Positions 1-9,272 of a stretch of 64,000 nt of DNA are shown piece after piece. The stretch is from positions 62,001 through 126,000 of the forward strand of contig NZ_FQXA01000003.1 in assembly GCF_900129835.1 (NCBI RefSeq), in the 5' to 3' direction. The translations under genes and the position numbers were made by a program. The notes beneath the pieces were generated by a model. It worked only from the letters and a program-made list of their open reading frames with translations. It searched no databases and was not told the DNA's origin. The DNA is from Stutzerimonas xanthomarina DSM 18231 (GTDB taxonomy: Bacteria; Pseudomonadota; Gammaproteobacteria; Pseudomonadales; Pseudomonadaceae). The first letter of the stretch is position 1, and each line of letters starts with the position of its first letter.

Positions 1-1718
1 CGCTGCACCTTGTAACTCAGCTTTTTCTTCGCCGGCACGGGTTCGGCGGGCATCGGCGCAGCCACTGGCGCCGCTTCGGGTTTGCTTTCCTTGCCGTCCT
101 TCGCATCGCCGACGCCGAGCAGCTTTACCGAACCGCCCTGGCGTAGCCAATCCTGATAGCCACCGACGTATTCGCGAACCACCCCATTACCTTCGAATAC
201 CAGCGTGCTGGTCACCACGTTATCGAGGAACGCCCGGTCGTGACTGACCATCAGCACCGTGCCCTGGAAATTCAGCAGAACTTCCTCCAGCAGCTCAAGC
301 GTTTCCACATCGAGATCGTTGGTGGGTTCGTCCAGGACCAGCAGGTTGGCGGGCTTACTGAACAGCTTGGCCAGCAAGAGCCGTGCCCGCTCGCCGCCCG
401 AGAGCGCCTTGACAGGCGTGCGGGCGCGCTGAGGGCTGAACAGGAAATCCCCGAGATAGCTCAGCACATGCCGGCTCTGGCCATCGATGCTGATGAAATC
501 ACGACCCTCAGCGACGTTGTCGACGACAGTCTTTTCCAATTCCAGCTGGTGACGTAGTTGGTCGAAATATGCCACTTCCAGTTTGGTGCCGGCTTCCACC
601 TTACCGCTGGTTGGCTGCAGATCGCCGAGCAGCAGCTTAAGCAGCGTGGTCTTGCCGGTGCCATTGGCGCCGAGCAAACCGATACGGTCACCGCGCTGCA
701 ACACCATCGAGAAATCACGGATCAGCGGCTCACCACCGGGGTGAGCAAAACTCGCATGCTCCACGACAATGACCTGCTTGCCGGACTTTTCGGCCGCATC
801 AATCTGGATGTTCGCCTTGCCCTGGTGCTCACGTCGCTCGCTGCGCTCGCTGCGCAGCGCCTTGAGCGCTCGCACGCGTCCCTCATTGCGGGTGCGTCGC
901 GCCTTGATGCCCTGGCGAATCCACACCTCCTCCTGTGCCAGCTTCTTGTCGAACAGCGCATTGGCTGTCTCTTCGGCTGCCAACTGCTGCTCTTTGTGCA
1001 CCAGGAAGCTGGCGTAATCGCCGTTCCAGTCGATCATATGGCCACGATCAAGCTCCAGGATTCGGGTCGCCAGGTTCTGCAAGAATGCCCGGTCGTGGGT
1101 GATGAAGAGCACTGCACCGTTGAAGCCAGTGAGCGCCTCTTCCAGCCAGGCAATGGCGCCGATATCGAGATGGTTGGTCGGCTCGTCGAGCAACAGCAGA
1201 TCCGGCTCGGACACCAGAGCCTGGGCCAGTAGCACACGCCGGCGCCATCCGCCAGACAATTCGGCTAGGGTCTTGTCGGCTGGCAGCTGCAAGCGGCTCA
1301 GGGTGCTGTCGACCAGCTGCTGCAAGCGCCAACCATCCTTGGCTTCTAGCTCCTGCTGGACGTGCATGAGCTTGTCGAGATCGGCTTCGTTGTGGATGTT
1401 CTGGCTCAGGTGATGATATTCGGCAAGCAACTGCCCTACCCCGGCCAGCCCTTCGGCAACAACATCGAAGACAGTGCGCTCATCGGCGACCGGCAGTTCC
1501 TGCGGCAACTCGCCAATCTTCAATCCTGGCGCTCGCCAGATTTCGCCGTCATCCGGCAGCTGGCTGCCCTTCACCAGACTGAGCATGCTGGATTTGCCGG
1601 TGCCGTTACGGCCGATGATGCAAACCCGCTCACCCCGCGCAATCTGCCAGGAAACTCCATCGAGCAATGGATTGTTGCCGTAGGCGAGGGACACATCGGT
1701 CAACTTGAGCAGGGTCAT
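1..1718 (-). CDS. uup: Uup-type ABC-F ATPase (3' end outside window)
   Basis: ABC-F proteins are soluble, duplicated ATPases that act on the ribosome rather than in transport; Uup is also linked to stability against transposon precise excision. The protein starts MTLLKLTDVSLAYGNNPLL at 1718 and runs off the left edge. Two nucleotide-binding domains are visible, each with a Walker A (GRNGTGKSS near residue 37; GANGTGKTT in the second half), an LSGG signature and a Walker B (LLLLDEPTNHLD; LLVLDEPTNDLD). A basic linker rich in Arg and Glu lies between them, as expected for ABC-F. The last visible part, after GGYQDWLRQGG, is an Ala/Pro-rich stretch ending in KKKLSYK, which resembles the start of the Uup C-terminal DNA-binding extension and separates it from EttA. 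Transcribed away from slt. Family sure; uup rather than a paralogue very likely. Confidence 0.93.
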   Translation of the reverse strand, partial: MTLLKLTDVSLAYGNNPLLDGVSWQIARGERVCIIGRNGTGKSSMLSLVKGSQLPDDGEIWRAPGLKIGELPQELPVADERTVFDVVAEGLAGVGQLLAEYHHLSQNIHNEADLDKLMHVQQELEAKDGWRLQQLVDSTLSRLQLPADKTLAELSGGWRRRVLLAQALVSEPDLLLLDEPTNHLDIGAIAWLEEALTGFNGAVLFITHDRAFLQNLATRILELDRGHMIDWNGDYASFLVHKEQQLAAEETANALFDKKLAQEEVWIRQGIKARRTRNEGRVRALKALRSERSERREHQGKANIQIDAAEKSGKQVIVVEHASFAHPGGEPLIRDFSMVLQRGDRIGLLGANGTGKTTLLKLLLGDLQPTSGKVEAGTKLEVAYFDQLRHQLELEKTVVDNVAEGRDFISIDGQSRHVLSYLGDFLFSPQRARTPVKALSGGERARLLLAKLFSKPANLLVLDEPTNDLDVETLELLEEVLLNFQGTVLMVSHDRAFLDNVVTSTLVFEGNGVVREYVGGYQDWLRQGGSVKLLGVGDAKDGKESKPEAAPVAAPMPAEPVPAKKKLSYKVQ

Positions 1719-1993
1719 GACGATCTCCGAAAAACAGGGCGCGCATTCTAACAGAAGGCATTGCTTCACCGGGCTGTGACAGATATCTGCCAACCTACCT
1801 GGGAACAGGCTATCGCCCGCCCTGCCAGCCGCCATCCGAGCGAGCCGCGCCAGCCCGGACCGAGGCATTGGCATGACGTTCGTCGGAAGTTTCGCTTTGA
1901 GCGTTTGCGACGCTTAATCCTCGTTTAACTGCTTGACCGGCCAAGCTAAGCTAGCCGCAGAAATTCCCCGTACCCCCCGTTTTCGGAAGTCTC

Positions 1994-3925
1994 ATGCGCG
2001 GTCGACTCTCCAGTGTCTGTTTGTGTCTTTTCTTCACCATCGTCACCCTCGAAACCACCCAGGCCGCGAGCCTGCAGCAGCAGCGCCAGCTCTATGACGA
2101 AGCCAAGCGGGCGTTGGCCAAGGGCGATAGCGGGCCGTACCGGCGTCATTCCAACGCTCTGCGTGACTATCCGCTCGAACCCTACCTGGCCTATGACGAC
2201 CTGACCGCACGGTTGAAAACCGCTAGTAACGAGGAAGTGGAGAAATTTCTCGCCGAACATGGTGATTTGCCACAGGCGAGCTGGATGAAGCTGCGCTGGC
2301 TGCGGCTACTGGCTGCGCGCGGCGACTGGCGTCCCTTTGTCGCCCACTACGACCCAAAGATGAACTTCACCGAGCTTGACTGCCTGTATGGTCAGTACCA
2401 GCTCATCAGCGGGCAGAAAGACCAGGGCTATGCCACCGCTGAAAAACTCTGGCTGGTCGGCAAATCCCAGCACAACGCCTGCGATGCCTTGTTCGAGCGC
2501 TGGGAAGACGCAGGTCAACTTACCGAGAAGCTACGCTGGAAGCGCACCAAACTGGCCGTTGAAAGTGGCAACTATGGGCTGGCCAAGTTCCTGGTCAAAA
2601 GCCTGCCGACGCTGAAAGCACAGGGTGAACTGCTGCTCGACGTTGCGCAGAAACCGCAGTTGCTGAGCCAGCCTGAGCGGTTCTCGCCAGCCACCGAGAC
2701 CATGGGTGATATCGTCTCGATCGGCTTGCGCCGGCTGGCCCGTGCCAAACCCGAGCAAGCCCTTGGCTTGCTCGACAGTTACGCCAGGCGGATGTCGTTC
2801 TCGGCGGAAGAAAAGGTTTCCATTGCCCGCCAGATCGGCCTCACGCTGGCCAAGCGGTTCGATCCCCGCGCGCTGAAAGTCATGGCCGAATACGACCCCG
2901 AGCTCCGCAATGACACGGTGAGCGAATGGCGGGCCCGTCTGTTGCTCCGTCTCGGCCGCTGGGATGACGTCTATGCGCTGACTCAGCGATTCCCCGAGGA
3001 GCTGGCCAACAGCAATCGCTGGCGGTACTGGCAAGCTCGCAGCCTGGAACTGGCCAAGCCCAACGACAAGCAAGCCGCCCAACTCTACCAGCCGGTGGCC
3101 GAGGAGCGTGACTTTTACGGCTTCCTGTCGGCAGATCGCATCCAGGCGCCCTACAAACTCAACCATCAACCCCTCGCCCTCGACCCGAAACTCGTGCAGA
3201 AGGTTCGTAATACCGCGGGCATTCGCCGCGCCATGGAATTCCATGCGCGCGGGCAGATTGTTGACGGGCGTCGCGAGTGGTATCACGTCAGCCGGCTGTT
3301 CAGCCGCGACGAACTGGTTGCCCAGGCGCGACTGGCCTACGAGATGGAATGGTACTTCCCAGCCATCCGCACCATCAGTCAGGCGAAGTACTGGGACGAT
3401 CTGGACATCCGTTTCCCCATGGCCCATCGCAGCAGTCTGGTGAACGCTGCAAAAGCGCGTGAAATCCATCCGAGCTGGGTATTTGCGATCACTCGCCAGG
3501 AAAGCGCATTCATGGCCGATGCTCGCTCTCACGCGGGCGCCACAGGCCTGATGCAGCTAATGCCGGCCACCGCGAAAGAAACCGCCAGGCGCTTCGATAT
3601 TCCGTTGTCGTCGCCTAAGCAGGTGCTCAACCCCAGTGTCAACATTCAGCTGGGCGCTGCTTATCTCAGCCAGATCTACGGTCAGTTCAACGGCAACCGG
3701 GTGCTAGCCTCAGCCGCTTACAACGCAGGTCCCGGGCGAGTTCGCCAGTGGCTGAAGAATGCGGAACACCTTCCGTTTGACGTATGGGTCGAGAACATCC
3801 CGTTCGATGAAACCCGGCAGTACGTGCAAAACGTACTGACCTATTCGGTCATCTACGGGCAAAAGCTCAATTCGCCACAGCCACTGGTGGAATGGCACGA
3901 GCGTTACTTCGATAACCAGCGATAA
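1994..3925 (+). CDS. slt: Soluble lytic murein transglycosylase (Slt70 family)
   Basis: Periplasmic enzyme that cleaves the MurNAc-GlcNAc bond of peptidoglycan to give 1,6-anhydro-muropeptides. The 643 residues match Slt70 in size. A signal peptide ending near TTQAAS is followed by a long alpha-helical superhelix (about residues 30-440) and a C-terminal SLT lysozyme-like domain. The catalytic glutamate is E503 in ITRQESAF, followed by the motifs GATGLMQLMPATA and AYNAGPGRV. The ATG has a CGGAAG ribosome site five bases upstream. It stands alone between uup and the convergent MOSC gene. No defects seen. Pseudomonads carry one such large Slt, so the assignment is secure. Confidence 0.94.
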   Translation: MRGRLSSVCLCLFFTIVTLETTQAASLQQQRQLYDEAKRALAKGDSGPYRRHSNALRDYPLEPYLAYDDLTARLKTASNEEVEKFLAEHGDLPQASWMKLRWLRLLAARGDWRPFVAHYDPKMNFTELDCLYGQYQLISGQKDQGYATAEKLWLVGKSQHNACDALFERWEDAGQLTEKLRWKRTKLAVESGNYGLAKFLVKSLPTLKAQGELLLDVAQKPQLLSQPERFSPATETMGDIVSIGLRRLARAKPEQALGLLDSYARRMSFSAEEKVSIARQIGLTLAKRFDPRALKVMAEYDPELRNDTVSEWRARLLLRLGRWDDVYALTQRFPEELANSNRWRYWQARSLELAKPNDKQAAQLYQPVAEERDFYGFLSADRIQAPYKLNHQPLALDPKLVQKVRNTAGIRRAMEFHARGQIVDGRREWYHVSRLFSRDELVAQARLAYEMEWYFPAIRTISQAKYWDDLDIRFPMAHRSSLVNAAKAREIHPSWVFAITRQESAFMADARSHAGATGLMQLMPATAKETARRFDIPLSSPKQVLNPSVNIQLGAAYLSQIYGQFNGNRVLASAAYNAGPGRVRQWLKNAEHLPFDVWVENIPFDETRQYVQNVLTYSVIYGQKLNSPQPLVEWHERYFDNQR

Positions 3926-4034
3926 GCGCGTACCCGGCCTGACGACCGCCGCATGCGCGCCGTGCCGCCGCGCCAAATGGGCCGGGGCTTAGCCGTAGCG
4001 TTATTTCACGAACGTTACTGTCGCTCTGGCTGGC

Positions 4035-4838
4035 CTATTCGAGCACTTCGACCGACATGCCGACCTGCAACAAGCCAGTGCCTTCGGCGATGAGGTTTTG
4101 TCCGAAGAACACGCCACCGTCACCCTTGCGGTAGTTCATCAGAGTCGCCAGCGGCTCGCGATCGGCGTTCCGCTCGCCGTTCAGCGGGTCGATGGTCGGG
4201 ATGATGCAGCGTGAGCAGGGCTTGACCACGCGGAACGCTAGATCACCAATGCAAATGCGCCGCCAGCCATCTTCGGCGTAAGGCGCCGCCCCGGCGATCA
4301 CCAGATTCGGCCGAAACCGACGTGCATCGAACAATCGCCCGACGCGCGCAGAAAGGTCATCGAGTGATCGCTGGCCGATCAGCAGAAACGGAAATCCATC
4401 GCTAAACGCCGTGCGCTCGCCTGGCCGAGCATAGTCCTGATCGATCTGGATGGCCCGCGATGCCGGCAGATGCACCAACCGACACGGACGCTCAAGCAGG
4501 CGTGTAAGCCACTCAGCCGCAGCGTCGCCCGCATCGGGCACCTGCAGACTTTCACGCCAGATCAGCACGCCTCGCTCAACGCCACCCTCCTCCGGGACCG
4601 AGACCGCCAACCCCTCCACCCCCGGTGCCGTCAACAGCAGCTCGGCATCGCCTTGCCAGCGAGCGTCCAGCAACGCCATGCGGGGCAGTATGCGCTGGGT
4701 CAGGAATTTCCCGGTCGCGGCGTCCACCACCATCCAGCGCCGGTCGCCAGACAGACCCAGCTCGTCACATCGCTCTTGTTCCAGTGACTCAGCCGAACCG
4801 GACTTGAGTGGAAAACGGTACAACGCGGCAAGGTGCAT
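4035..4838 (-). CDS. MOSC domain protein (YcbX/mARC-like)
   Basis: A 267-residue protein with an N-terminal MOSC beta-barrel domain (from MHLAALYRFPLKSG, about 1-110) and a C-terminal MOSC domain (about 120-265). Members of this family bind molybdenum cofactor through a conserved cysteine and reduce N-hydroxylated compounds; E. coli YcbX detoxifies N-hydroxylated base analogues. The likely cofactor cysteine lies in PCSRCIIPTID (C208/C211, just before the Pro-Thr-Ile-Asp run typical of the family). It lacks the C-terminal 2Fe-2S ferredoxin domain of full-length YcbX, so an external electron donor would be needed. A GAGG site precedes the ATG. Downstream of cheV on the same strand (26 bp gap), so possibly co-transcribed with it. 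Family clear; substrate unknown. Confidence 0.85.
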   Translation of the reverse strand: MHLAALYRFPLKSGSAESLEQERCDELGLSGDRRWMVVDAATGKFLTQRILPRMALLDARWQGDAELLLTAPGVEGLAVSVPEEGGVERGVLIWRESLQVPDAGDAAAEWLTRLLERPCRLVHLPASRAIQIDQDYARPGERTAFSDGFPFLLIGQRSLDDLSARVGRLFDARRFRPNLVIAGAAPYAEDGWRRICIGDLAFRVVKPCSRCIIPTIDPLNGERNADREPLATLMNYRKGDGGVFFGQNLIAEGTGLLQVGMSVEVLE

Positions 4839-4864
4839 GCGGGGTCCTCGAGCGATGGGTCAGG

Positions 4865-5797
4865 TCAGCGTGTTTCGTCCATCAACAAACGCTCACGGAC
4901 GACGTCCACCAGTTTCTCCGGCTGGAACTTGGAAAGGAAGTTGTCACAGCCAACTTTCTGCACCATCGCCAGGTTGAAGCTTCCGGAGAGAGAGGTATGC
5001 AACACCACGTAGAGATCACGCAGGCGCGGATCGTTGCGGATCTCGGTGGTGAGCCGGTAGCCGTCCATCTCCGGCATCTCGGCATCGGTGAACACCATGA
5101 GCAGACGCTCGGTCAGCACTTCGCCGCTGTCCGCCCAGGCTTTGAGTTTGTTCAAGCCCTTCATGCCATCGCTGGCGGAATGAACGGTAATTCCCAGCTG
5201 GCTCAGGGTTTCTCGCAGCTGCGCCAAGGCCACGGTCGAGTCGTCGACGCATAGCACTTCACGCCCCCTGGCGCGCTCGAGCACCGGATCGCTCAGACGC
5301 TCCGGCGCGATACTGGTGTTGTAGGGAACGATCTCGGCGAGGACCTTTTCCACGTCAATGACTTCGACCAGCCTGTCCTCGACCTTGGTGATCGCGGTGA
5401 GGTAGTGCTGCCGTCCCGCGGTGCTCGGCGGTGGCAACACTTCCTCCCAGTTCAGGTTGAGAATACGGTCCACGCCGCCGACCAGAAACGCCTGAATCGA
5501 GCGGTTGTATTCGGTCACGATGATGGTGCTGCGCTCATCCGGCACCAGAGGACGCAAACCTATCGCGCGTGACAGGTCGATGACCGGCAGCGTCTGTCCG
5601 CGCAGATTGACCACGCCACATACAGAGCCATGGCGGTGCGGCATCAGCGTCATCTTTGGCAACTGCACGACTTCCTGCACCTTGAACACGTTTATCGCGA
5701 ACTGCTGCCGCCCGGAAAGACGGAACATGAGAATTTCCAGGCGGTTCTGCCCCACCAATCGGGTGCGTTGATCGACTGACGCTAGAATGCCGGCCAT
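4865..5797 (-). CDS. cheV: Chemotaxis coupling protein CheV
   Basis: CheV couples chemoreceptors to CheA and can tune this by receiver phosphorylation. The 310-residue protein has a CheW-like domain (about 15-165; GVVNLRGQTLPVIDL is the typical strand) and a response-regulator receiver (about 178-305; acidic pair VDDS, phospho-acceptor D238 in FTDAEMPEMDGYRL, conserved lysine late in the domain). An upstream in-frame start at 5869 would add 24 residues with no homology. The ATG at 5797 is preferred because AAAGGAG lies at the right distance. No other che genes adjoin it; an MCP gene lies about 31 kb away in this window. Confidence 0.92.
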   Translation of the reverse strand: MAGILASVDQRTRLVGQNRLEILMFRLSGRQQFAINVFKVQEVVQLPKMTLMPHRHGSVCGVVNLRGQTLPVIDLSRAIGLRPLVPDERSTIIVTEYNRSIQAFLVGGVDRILNLNWEEVLPPPSTAGRQHYLTAITKVEDRLVEVIDVEKVLAEIVPYNTSIAPERLSDPVLERARGREVLCVDDSTVALAQLRETLSQLGITVHSASDGMKGLNKLKAWADSGEVLTERLLMVFTDAEMPEMDGYRLTTEIRNDPRLRDLYVVLHTSLSGSFNLAMVQKVGCDNFLSKFQPEKLVDVVRERLLMDETR

Positions 5798-5921
5798 TGC
5801 GGGCTCCTTTGGCGAATAAGGGACTAAGGAGCTATCGGCCGCAAATGCCCAGGCTTTATCCGGACGCAACAGAATTTATCGACCCGTCTTCATGCGACCT
5901 GTTGCCCGGAGTCGTAAAGGG

Positions 5922-6851
5922 TCAGACGGATGAATCATCGTTTTCGATCAGTGGTTCCTCTCGTAGTAGAGGACTGTCCACCGGAAGATGCAGTCGCAGC
6001 GCCTGACGCTTTACCGAAAAACGCATGTGCTTTGCCGCGAGCGGCTCGCCATCAAGATTAATGCTGATTTCTTCTGGCGCCTCTACCTCGAACCATGGCG
6101 CACGGGCTTTGACCGAGACAGTGTCGATGCCAAGCAAGCCGCCACTCAGCAAAGTACCGAGTGTCCCGACCGTATCGGCCGGTGCCGGAACGATGCAAAT
6201 ATCCAGCAACCCGTCATCGATCGAGGCTTGCGGGCAAAGCAGCTGGCCACCACCAGACTGGCGGCCATTGCCGATGCCCAGCGCCAGAAACTCCCCCTCC
6301 CAGGTGAAATCGGGCGCCACGAAGCGGCCCCAGGTGGCGCGCAACTCACTGAAGCGAGACAACCCCGTCAGCAGGTATGCGCTTCCGCCCAAAACCCGCT
6401 TCAATTCCGATGAAGTGGTGGCGGTTACTTTGGAGCCAAAACCACCCGTCGCCATGTTCATGAACAGCTCACCGTTCATGTCTCCGACGTCGACCCAAAC
6501 GGGCTCGCGATTGAGCAGCGTGAGCGCATCGAAAGGTGCCAACGGGATTTCAGCCGCTGTGGCGAAATCATTGGCGGTGCCCAGCGGTAAAACCGCCAGG
6601 CTCGCATCAGAGCCGTTGTCGAGCAGGGCCTGCACCATCTCCCGTAAGGTCCCGTCACCGCCGCCCGAGACCAGCGTCCGATAACCTGCAGCCAGGGCTT
6701 CGCCGACCAGGCGCGCGGTGTCTCCCGGTTCCCATGTCACCCGTACGGCCAGTTCATTACCCAGCTGACGCCATTCGGTAACAGCGTCTCTCAGTTCTTC
6801 GTTGAGGCCCTGCTTCCCGTGAAGGACGAGCAACGCCTTAGGCTCATTCAT
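5922..6851 (-). CDS. YegS-like lipid kinase (diacylglycerol kinase catalytic domain)
   Basis: A 309-residue protein starting MNEPKALLVLHGKQG, close to E. coli YegS, which phosphorylates lipids such as phosphatidylglycerol in vitro. The nucleotide-binding loop SGGGDGTLREMV lies near residue 63 and the second GDGT-family feature LPLGTANDFA near 90; the C-terminal half is the YegS-type beta domain ending with LDGEPL. An in-frame upstream start at 6965 would add 38 residues without homology, so the ATG at 6851 was chosen, with a weak GGGAAC upstream. Divergent from the exopolysaccharide locus; it marks the left border of conserved core order. Lipid substrate not predictable from sequence. Confidence 0.88.
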   Translation of the reverse strand: MNEPKALLVLHGKQGLNEELRDAVTEWRQLGNELAVRVTWEPGDTARLVGEALAAGYRTLVSGGGDGTLREMVQALLDNGSDASLAVLPLGTANDFATAAEIPLAPFDALTLLNREPVWVDVGDMNGELFMNMATGGFGSKVTATTSSELKRVLGGSAYLLTGLSRFSELRATWGRFVAPDFTWEGEFLALGIGNGRQSGGGQLLCPQASIDDGLLDICIVPAPADTVGTLGTLLSGGLLGIDTVSVKARAPWFEVEAPEEISINLDGEPLAAKHMRFSVKRQALRLHLPVDSPLLREEPLIENDDSSV

Positions 6852-7225
6852 AACAAGTTCCCGTCGTCCGTTTCGATATGCGAGATAGACCTGTTCCCAC
6901 CGCAGAAAGTTGTGAAAAGGCAAAGTGCGGACGGACTTAAGTCGATCAAGCAAAACGCTGACCATCGGTCAGCGAACAGCGACGAAATACCCCACCAGAG
7001 CAGCGTTATCCGCGCGTTATCCCTTGCATATCAAGTGCTTGCGAGCGGCATTTAATTCTTTCGCCGCGATTGGCTCTTTCCAGGGTTTCTGTGAACTCAT
7101 TTCCTGCAGGGCGGTCGGAGCACTTGTCCAGGTAAAGGTTGCAATAGCGGCCTGCCATCAGAACCGCGGATCGCGGCGATCAAAACGAGTATTGAGCTAG
7201 CAATAGCCATAGGAAGGAGCCTTGT
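6852..7225. promoter_or_regulatory. Divergent intergenic region before the EPS locus
   Basis: This 374 bp gap separates the leftward lipid kinase from the rightward exopolysaccharide genes and must hold the promoter of the latter. I see no convincing -35/-10 pair. A strong AAGGAG ribosome site lies just before the ATG at 7226. The 11-mer CAGGTAAAGGT (7129-7139) occurs again at 18826-18836, 56 bp before wza, in the only other long leader of the locus. Eight-base GCAATAGC occurs twice (7141, 7200). No coding signal seen. Confidence 0.4.
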
Positions 7226-8662
7226 ATGCGCTTACAGTCCGTTGGAACCCTTGAGTACGCCCACCCCAGTTTCGTAGATTACTTTCTTGCCAGCATTCGT
7301 CTGATCCACGGGCTTACCGCAGTGCTGCCGGGCGTTCTGTTGTTGCTGTTCCTGCCCCTCGACCTACCGGCAGGCGGAGGCACATTCAGCACCTTCCTGA
7401 TGTTCTTCGGCGTAATCAGCGTGGTCATCTTTCAGTCGGTCGGCATCTATAGCGAGGAAGTGTTCAGCACACTGCTACGCTTTCGCACCATGCTCGTCGC
7501 CTGGGCCGCGGCTTTCAGCCTGATGATCTTCATGCACCAGGGGCTTGGCATGTTCGGCTACCTTGAAGCCAAACACCTGACCTTCTGGTTCGTCACCAGC
7601 GGCATCCTGTTCGGCGCCGAGCGACTGATGATGCTCGCTCTTTTTCGCCGGCTGATGGCAAAAGGCGTTTACCTACAGAATGCCGTAATTCTGGGCGGCA
7701 CTGACAACGGTGTGCGCGTTGCCGAGTATCTGGCTCATCACCGCGATATCCGCACTGGCGTGCTCGGCTTTATCGATGACCGCCTCGAGCGGCTTCCGAA
7801 CACCCTGGCGGATCTGCCGCTGCTGGGCAACACCCGCGACCTGGAACAGATGATCCGCGAGGAAAAGGTGACCCAGGTGCTGGTTGCCCTGCCCTGGTTT
7901 GCCGACAGCCGCATCGGCCAGCTGATCAATGAGTTGCGCCGGCTTCCGGTCAATGTGCTGCTGGTACCGGACATGGTCGCCTTCCGCCATGCCAACAAGC
8001 GCATCACCGAAGTCGGTGGATTGCCGACGCTGATTGCCTCCGACCTGCCGCTGCGTGGCTGGTCACCAATGTTCAAGCGCATCGAAGACATCATGCTCTC
8101 CAGCCTGGCGCTGCTGGCGGCCGCCCCGGTCATGCTACTGCTCGCTTTGGCGATCAAGCTCGACTCGCCCGGCCCGGTATTGTTCAAGCAGAAGCGCTAC
8201 GGCTACAACAACCGGCTGATCGAAGTGTTCAAGTTCCGCTCGATGTACCACGCCAAATCGGATGCCAATGCCGAACGGCAAACAACGCGCAACGATGATC
8301 GCATCACCCGCGTCGGCCGTTTCATCCGTAAAACCAGCCTCGACGAGCTACCGCAGCTGCTCAACGTGTTCCTGGGCAGCATGTCCATGGTCGGCCCGCG
8401 CCCCCATGCGACCGCGACCAAGGCCGCAGGCGTGCTGTTCGAAGACGCCGTCTCGGAATACTCCGCACGCCATCGCGTCAAGCCGGGCATCACCGGCTGG
8501 GCGCAGATCAATGGCTACCGTGGCGAGACCGACACCGTCGAGAAAATCGAGAAGCGCGTCGAGTACGACCTCGATTACATCGAGCGCTGGTCGGTCTGGT
8601 TCGACATCTACATCCTGGCCCGAACCATCCCCGCCCTGCTGCTCAACAAGGATGTTTACTGA
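7226..8662 (+). CDS. Undecaprenyl-phosphate hexose-1-P transferase (WcaJ/PslA-like)
   Basis: Inner-membrane priming enzyme that transfers a sugar-1-phosphate, usually glucose, from UDP-sugar to undecaprenyl phosphate to start an EPS repeat unit. In 478 residues there are four N-terminal membrane segments (about 25-145), a CoA-binding-like Rossmann domain (about 150-265, [11 protein letters not shown]), a further membrane hairpin (near 290-315), and the bacterial sugar transferase domain (about 285-475). Its hallmarks are [43 protein letters not shown] and [15 protein letters not shown]. First gene of the EPS locus, 157 bp before wzb. The sugar is inferred as glucose from family trend; galactose cannot be excluded. 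Confidence 0.92.
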   Translation: MRLQSVGTLEYAHPSFVDYFLASIRLIHGLTAVLPGVLLLLFLPLDLPAGGGTFSTFLMFFGVISVVIFQSVGIYSEEVFSTLLRFRTMLVAWAAAFSLMIFMHQGLGMFGYLEAKHLTFWFVTSGILFGAERLMMLALFRRLMAKGVYLQNAVILGGTDNGVRVAEYLAHHRDIRTGVLGFIDDRLERLPNTLADLPLLGNTRDLEQMIREEKVTQVLVALPWFADSRIGQLINELRRLPVNVLLVPDMVAFRHANKRITEVGGLPTLIASDLPLRGWSPMFKRIEDIMLSSLALLAAAPVMLLLALAIKLDSPGPVLFKQKRYGYNNRLIEVFKFRSMYHAKSDANAERQTTRNDDRITRVGRFIRKTSLDELPQLLNVFLGSMSMVGPRPHATATKAAGVLFEDAVSEYSARHRVKPGITGWAQINGYRGETDTVEKIEKRVEYDLDYIERWSVWFDIYILARTIPALLLNKDVY

Positions 8663-8819
8663 CTGCCACACGCACTGACAGCCCCAACCAGGCACCGAGC
8701 CATATTCATGCGCGAGCGCAGCAGGAAGATTGAACTAATGAAGCGAGCCAATATCAGATTTGCGTTCTGCAATAAGCACACCTGTTCGCCCACGAAACGC
8801 GGGCTACGAGGCTGAGCGA

Positions 8820-9257
8820 ATGTTCCAGAACATATTGATTGTCTGTGTGGGCAACATCTGCAGAAGCCCCGCAGCCGAAGCGTTGTTAGCCCACAAACTC
8901 GAGAACAAAAGCCTGATGATCAGTTCAGCAGGCATAGGTGCCCTAGTAGGCAACCCAATGGACAAGACTGCACATGAGGTGCTTAACGACCACGGAATAG
9001 AACATACGGCCCACCGTGCGCGTCAGGTCGATAGCGAGATGCTGCATCGCGCCGACCTGATCCTTGTGATGGAACAGAGCCACATCCAGCACATCCGTCA
9101 GATTGCACCCGAAGTACATGGCAAAACCTTCCTGCTGGGCAAATGGCTGGACGATACGGAAATCCCTGATCCCTACCGCCAGTCCAAGCCCGCATTCGAA
9201 CATGTTCACAGCCTTCTGACACAGTCCGTCGAAAGCTGGCTTCCTTACCTGAAATAA
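8820..9257 (+). CDS. wzb: Low-molecular-weight protein-tyrosine phosphatase (Wzb)
   Basis: Dephosphorylates the C-terminal tyrosine cluster of the partner kinase Wzc and so permits polymer assembly. The 145-residue protein opens with the P-loop CVGNICRSP (C9 nucleophile, R15) and carries the general-acid loop DDTEIPDPYR. An earlier in-frame start at 8760 would add 20 residues before the usual N-terminus, so the ATG at 8820 is chosen. It sits 15 bp before the wzc homologue, the normal pairing of a bacterial tyrosine-kinase system. No anomalies. Confidence 0.93.
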   Translation: MFQNILIVCVGNICRSPAAEALLAHKLENKSLMISSAGIGALVGNPMDKTAHEVLNDHGIEHTAHRARQVDSEMLHRADLILVMEQSHIQHIRQIAPEVHGKTFLLGKWLDDTEIPDPYRQSKPAFEHVHSLLTQSVESWLPYLK

Positions 9258-9272
9258 GAAGAAGGAACTTCA

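Noticed and set aside
2531-3532. 333-codon antisense frame in slt
   Set aside because: Shadow of the Slt coding sequence, without its own ribosome site or homology.
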